64,000 nucleotides of DNA from Streptomyces sp. R33 (GTDB taxonomy: Bacteria; Actinomycetota; Actinomycetes; Streptomycetales; Streptomycetaceae). The translations under genes and the position numbers were made by a program. Shown here in pieces: positions 62,657-64,000 of the stretch (its first letter is position 1; each line of letters begins with the position of its first letter). Below the pieces are notes generated by a model that was given only the letters and a program-made list of their open reading frames with translations, was not told the origin of the DNA and did not search any database. The stretch is from the NCBI RefSeq assembly GCF_041200175.1, contig NZ_CP165727.1, positions 5,707,501-5,771,500 on the forward strand, given 5' to 3'.

Positions 62657-63799
62657 ATGACCACGCTCCCTCCGCCGCTCGCGATCGGCCCGCACACCGT
62701 GCAGCCCCCCGTGGTGCTCGCCCCCATGGCCGGCATCACCAATGCCCCGTTCCGTACCCTCTGCCGCGAGTTCAGCGGCGGCAAGGGGCTGTTCGTGAGC
62801 GAGATGATCACGACCCGCGCCCTGGTCGAGCGCAACGAGAAGACCATGCAGCTGATCCACTTCGACGAGACCGAGAAGCCCCGCTCGATCCAGCTGTACG
62901 GAGTCGACCCGGCGACGGTCGGCAAGGCGGTCCGCATGATCGTCGAAGAGGACCGCGCCGACCACATCGACCTGAACTTCGGCTGCCCGGTCCCCAAGGT
63001 GACCCGCAAGGGCGGCGGGTCGGCCCTGCCGTACAAGCGGAACCTGCTGCGCGCGATCCTGCGCGAGGCCGTCGCGGGCGCCGGCGACCTGCCGGTCACC
63101 ATGAAGATGCGCAAGGGCATCAACGACGACCACCTCACCTACCTGGACGCTGGCCGGATCGCCGTCGAGGAGGGCGTCACCGCCATCGCCCTGCACGGGC
63201 GCACCACCGCCCAGCACTACGGCGGCACCGCCGACTGGGACGCCATCGCGCGGCTCAAGGAGCACGTGCCGGAGATCCCCGTGCTCGGCAACGGCGACAT
63301 CTGGTGCGCCGAGGACGCGCTGCGCATGGTCCGCGAGACCGGCTGCGACGGCGTGGTCGTCGGGCGCGGCTGCCTGGGGCGTCCGTGGCTGTTCAACGAC
63401 CTGGTCGCGGCCTTCGAGGGGCGGCCCGAAGACTTCCACAAGCCCACGCTGCGCGAGGTCGCGGCCACCATGCACCGGCACGCCGAGCTGCTGGGGGAGT
63501 GGATCGGCGACGAGGCGCGCGGGGTGATCGACTTCCGTAAGCACGTGGCTTGGTACCTCAAGGGCTTCTCGGTGGGTTCCGAGATGCGGAAGAAGCTGGC
63601 GGTCACCTCTTCGCTGGCCGAGCTGGACGCTCATCTGAGCGAGCTCGACCTGGACCAGCCGTGGCCCGACAGCGCGGACGGCCCGCGCGGCCGGACGTCC
63701 GGAAACAACCGGGTTGTCCTGCCGGATGGCTGGCTGAAGGATCCGTACGACTGTGCCGGGGTGAGCGAGGACGCCGAACTGGACACGTCCGGAGGCTGA
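62657..63799 (+). CDS. dusB: tRNA-dihydrouridine synthase DusB
   Basis: 380 residues, FMN TIM barrel. APMAGITNAPFRTLCREF at the start, catalytic Cys in NFGCPVPKVTRKGGGSAL, HGRTTAQHYGG and GNGDIWCAEDAL downstream. It reduces uridine in the tRNA D-loop. The C-terminal domain continues to about residue 330, then there is a variable tail. ATG 62657 is chosen from the -10 box; the upstream open frame is a shadow of the exporter gene. Confidence 0.94.
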   Translation: MTTLPPPLAIGPHTVQPPVVLAPMAGITNAPFRTLCREFSGGKGLFVSEMITTRALVERNEKTMQLIHFDETEKPRSIQLYGVDPATVGKAVRMIVEEDRADHIDLNFGCPVPKVTRKGGGSALPYKRNLLRAILREAVAGAGDLPVTMKMRKGINDDHLTYLDAGRIAVEEGVTAIALHGRTTAQHYGGTADWDAIARLKEHVPEIPVLGNGDIWCAEDALRMVRETGCDGVVVGRGCLGRPWLFNDLVAAFEGRPEDFHKPTLREVAATMHRHAELLGEWIGDEARGVIDFRKHVAWYLKGFSVGSEMRKKLAVTSSLAELDAHLSELDLDQPWPDSADGPRGRTSGNNRVVLPDGWLKDPYDCAGVSEDAELDTSGG

Positions 63800-64000
63800 G
63801 AAACAGCTGACAAATTATGCCGCCGGCGGCGTGACATACGCCACGCATGGGTGGGGTTGCGCTCACATGAGCGCGAAAATCACGGGTAAGACTTCCAAAG
63901 GGTGGCACTGGGTGCCACCCTTTGTTCGTTCAAGACTTGAACGCAAATGTATCGATGATCGCTCATCGGAGCGGAAACAAGCCTCGGGAGGCCCTTGATC
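63800..64000. other. Intergenic region after dusB
   Basis: No gene start can be fixed before the window ends. It contains a GCGCTC/GAGCGC hairpin near 63860-63875 and the terminator below. A purine-rich GGGAGG near 63989-63994 may be the ribosome binding site of a gene that begins at or just past the end. Confidence 0.4.
63896..63924 (+). terminator. Terminator downstream of dusB
   Basis: Perfect 13-bp inverted repeat CAAAGGGTGGCAC / GTGCCACCCTTTG (63896-63908 / 63912-63924) with a 3-nt loop, about 97 nt after dusB. Confidence 0.8.

Overview
The window is a stretch of chromosomal core from a high-GC actinomycete, almost certainly Streptomyces or a very close relative. The reasons are about 70% or more GC with strong G/C bias at third codon positions, frequent GTG starts, many leaderless start codons directly behind a TANNNT-like -10 box, and a gene order (nadD-LCP-rsfS, tRNA-Ala-leuS, comEA-comEC-holA-rpsT-lepA-hemW-hrcA-dnaJ-rsmE-phoH-ybeY-era-leuA-recO-uppS-zur-znu-glyS-dusB) that I recognise from Streptomyces chromosomes.

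Layout. 1-3070: end of nadD, a LytR-CpsA-Psr cell-wall ligase, ribosome silencing factor and a histidine phosphatase that apparently starts at CTG. 3183-6996: two identical tRNA-Ala(GGC) genes flanking a small zinc-ribbon gene, then leuS behind a leucine leader peptide and terminator. 7129-14685: a coiled-coil membrane protein, DegV, comEA/comEC, a YceI protein and holA. 15089-23115: rpsT, lepA, an acyl-CoA synthetase, hemW, a Uma2 nuclease-like gene, a DUF3097 gene and an MBL hydrolase. 23189-28768: CIRCE-hrcA-dnaJ, nitronate monooxygenase-rsmE, a HIT protein and an RNase Z-like gene. 28834-37890: two MFS exporters, a PfkB kinase, the phoH-ybeY-CNNM/CBS-MmcQ operon, a degenerate cytidine deaminase-like protein and a GlxA/AraC regulator. 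37954-41198: a WxL-like surface protein, then a DUF916-type membrane protein that runs in frame, without a stop, into era. 41300-45635: a methyltransferase, an emfourin/protealysin inhibitor-protease pair, and leuA behind a second leucine leader peptide. 45695-51736: an SDR, a zinc-ribbon/TerB-like gene, an NCS2 nucleobase permease with a long structured leader, recO, uppS and a YcxB-like protein. 51733-52871: an intact IS630-family element inserted at a CTAG shared by two convergent stop codons. 52868-57562: zur and znuBCA with paired Zur-box candidates, then glyS. 57648-63799: a membrane protein, TetR, aldo/keto reductase (behind a perfect 15-bp palindrome over its promoter), DoxX, MarR, a DHA2 drug exporter and dusB.

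Most genes are housekeeping: translation, tRNA synthesis and modification, RNA maturation, chaperone control and zinc homeostasis. The parts most worth attention are regulatory or structural: two leucine attenuators in one window, the DUF916-Era read-through, the missing comEC stop, two CTAG-bounded insert-like elements at convergent stop codons, a possible cis-acting RNA before the purine/pyrimidine permease, and the palindromic operator of the aldo/keto reductase. I saw no CRISPR array, prophage, biosynthetic cluster or clear multi-gene defence system.
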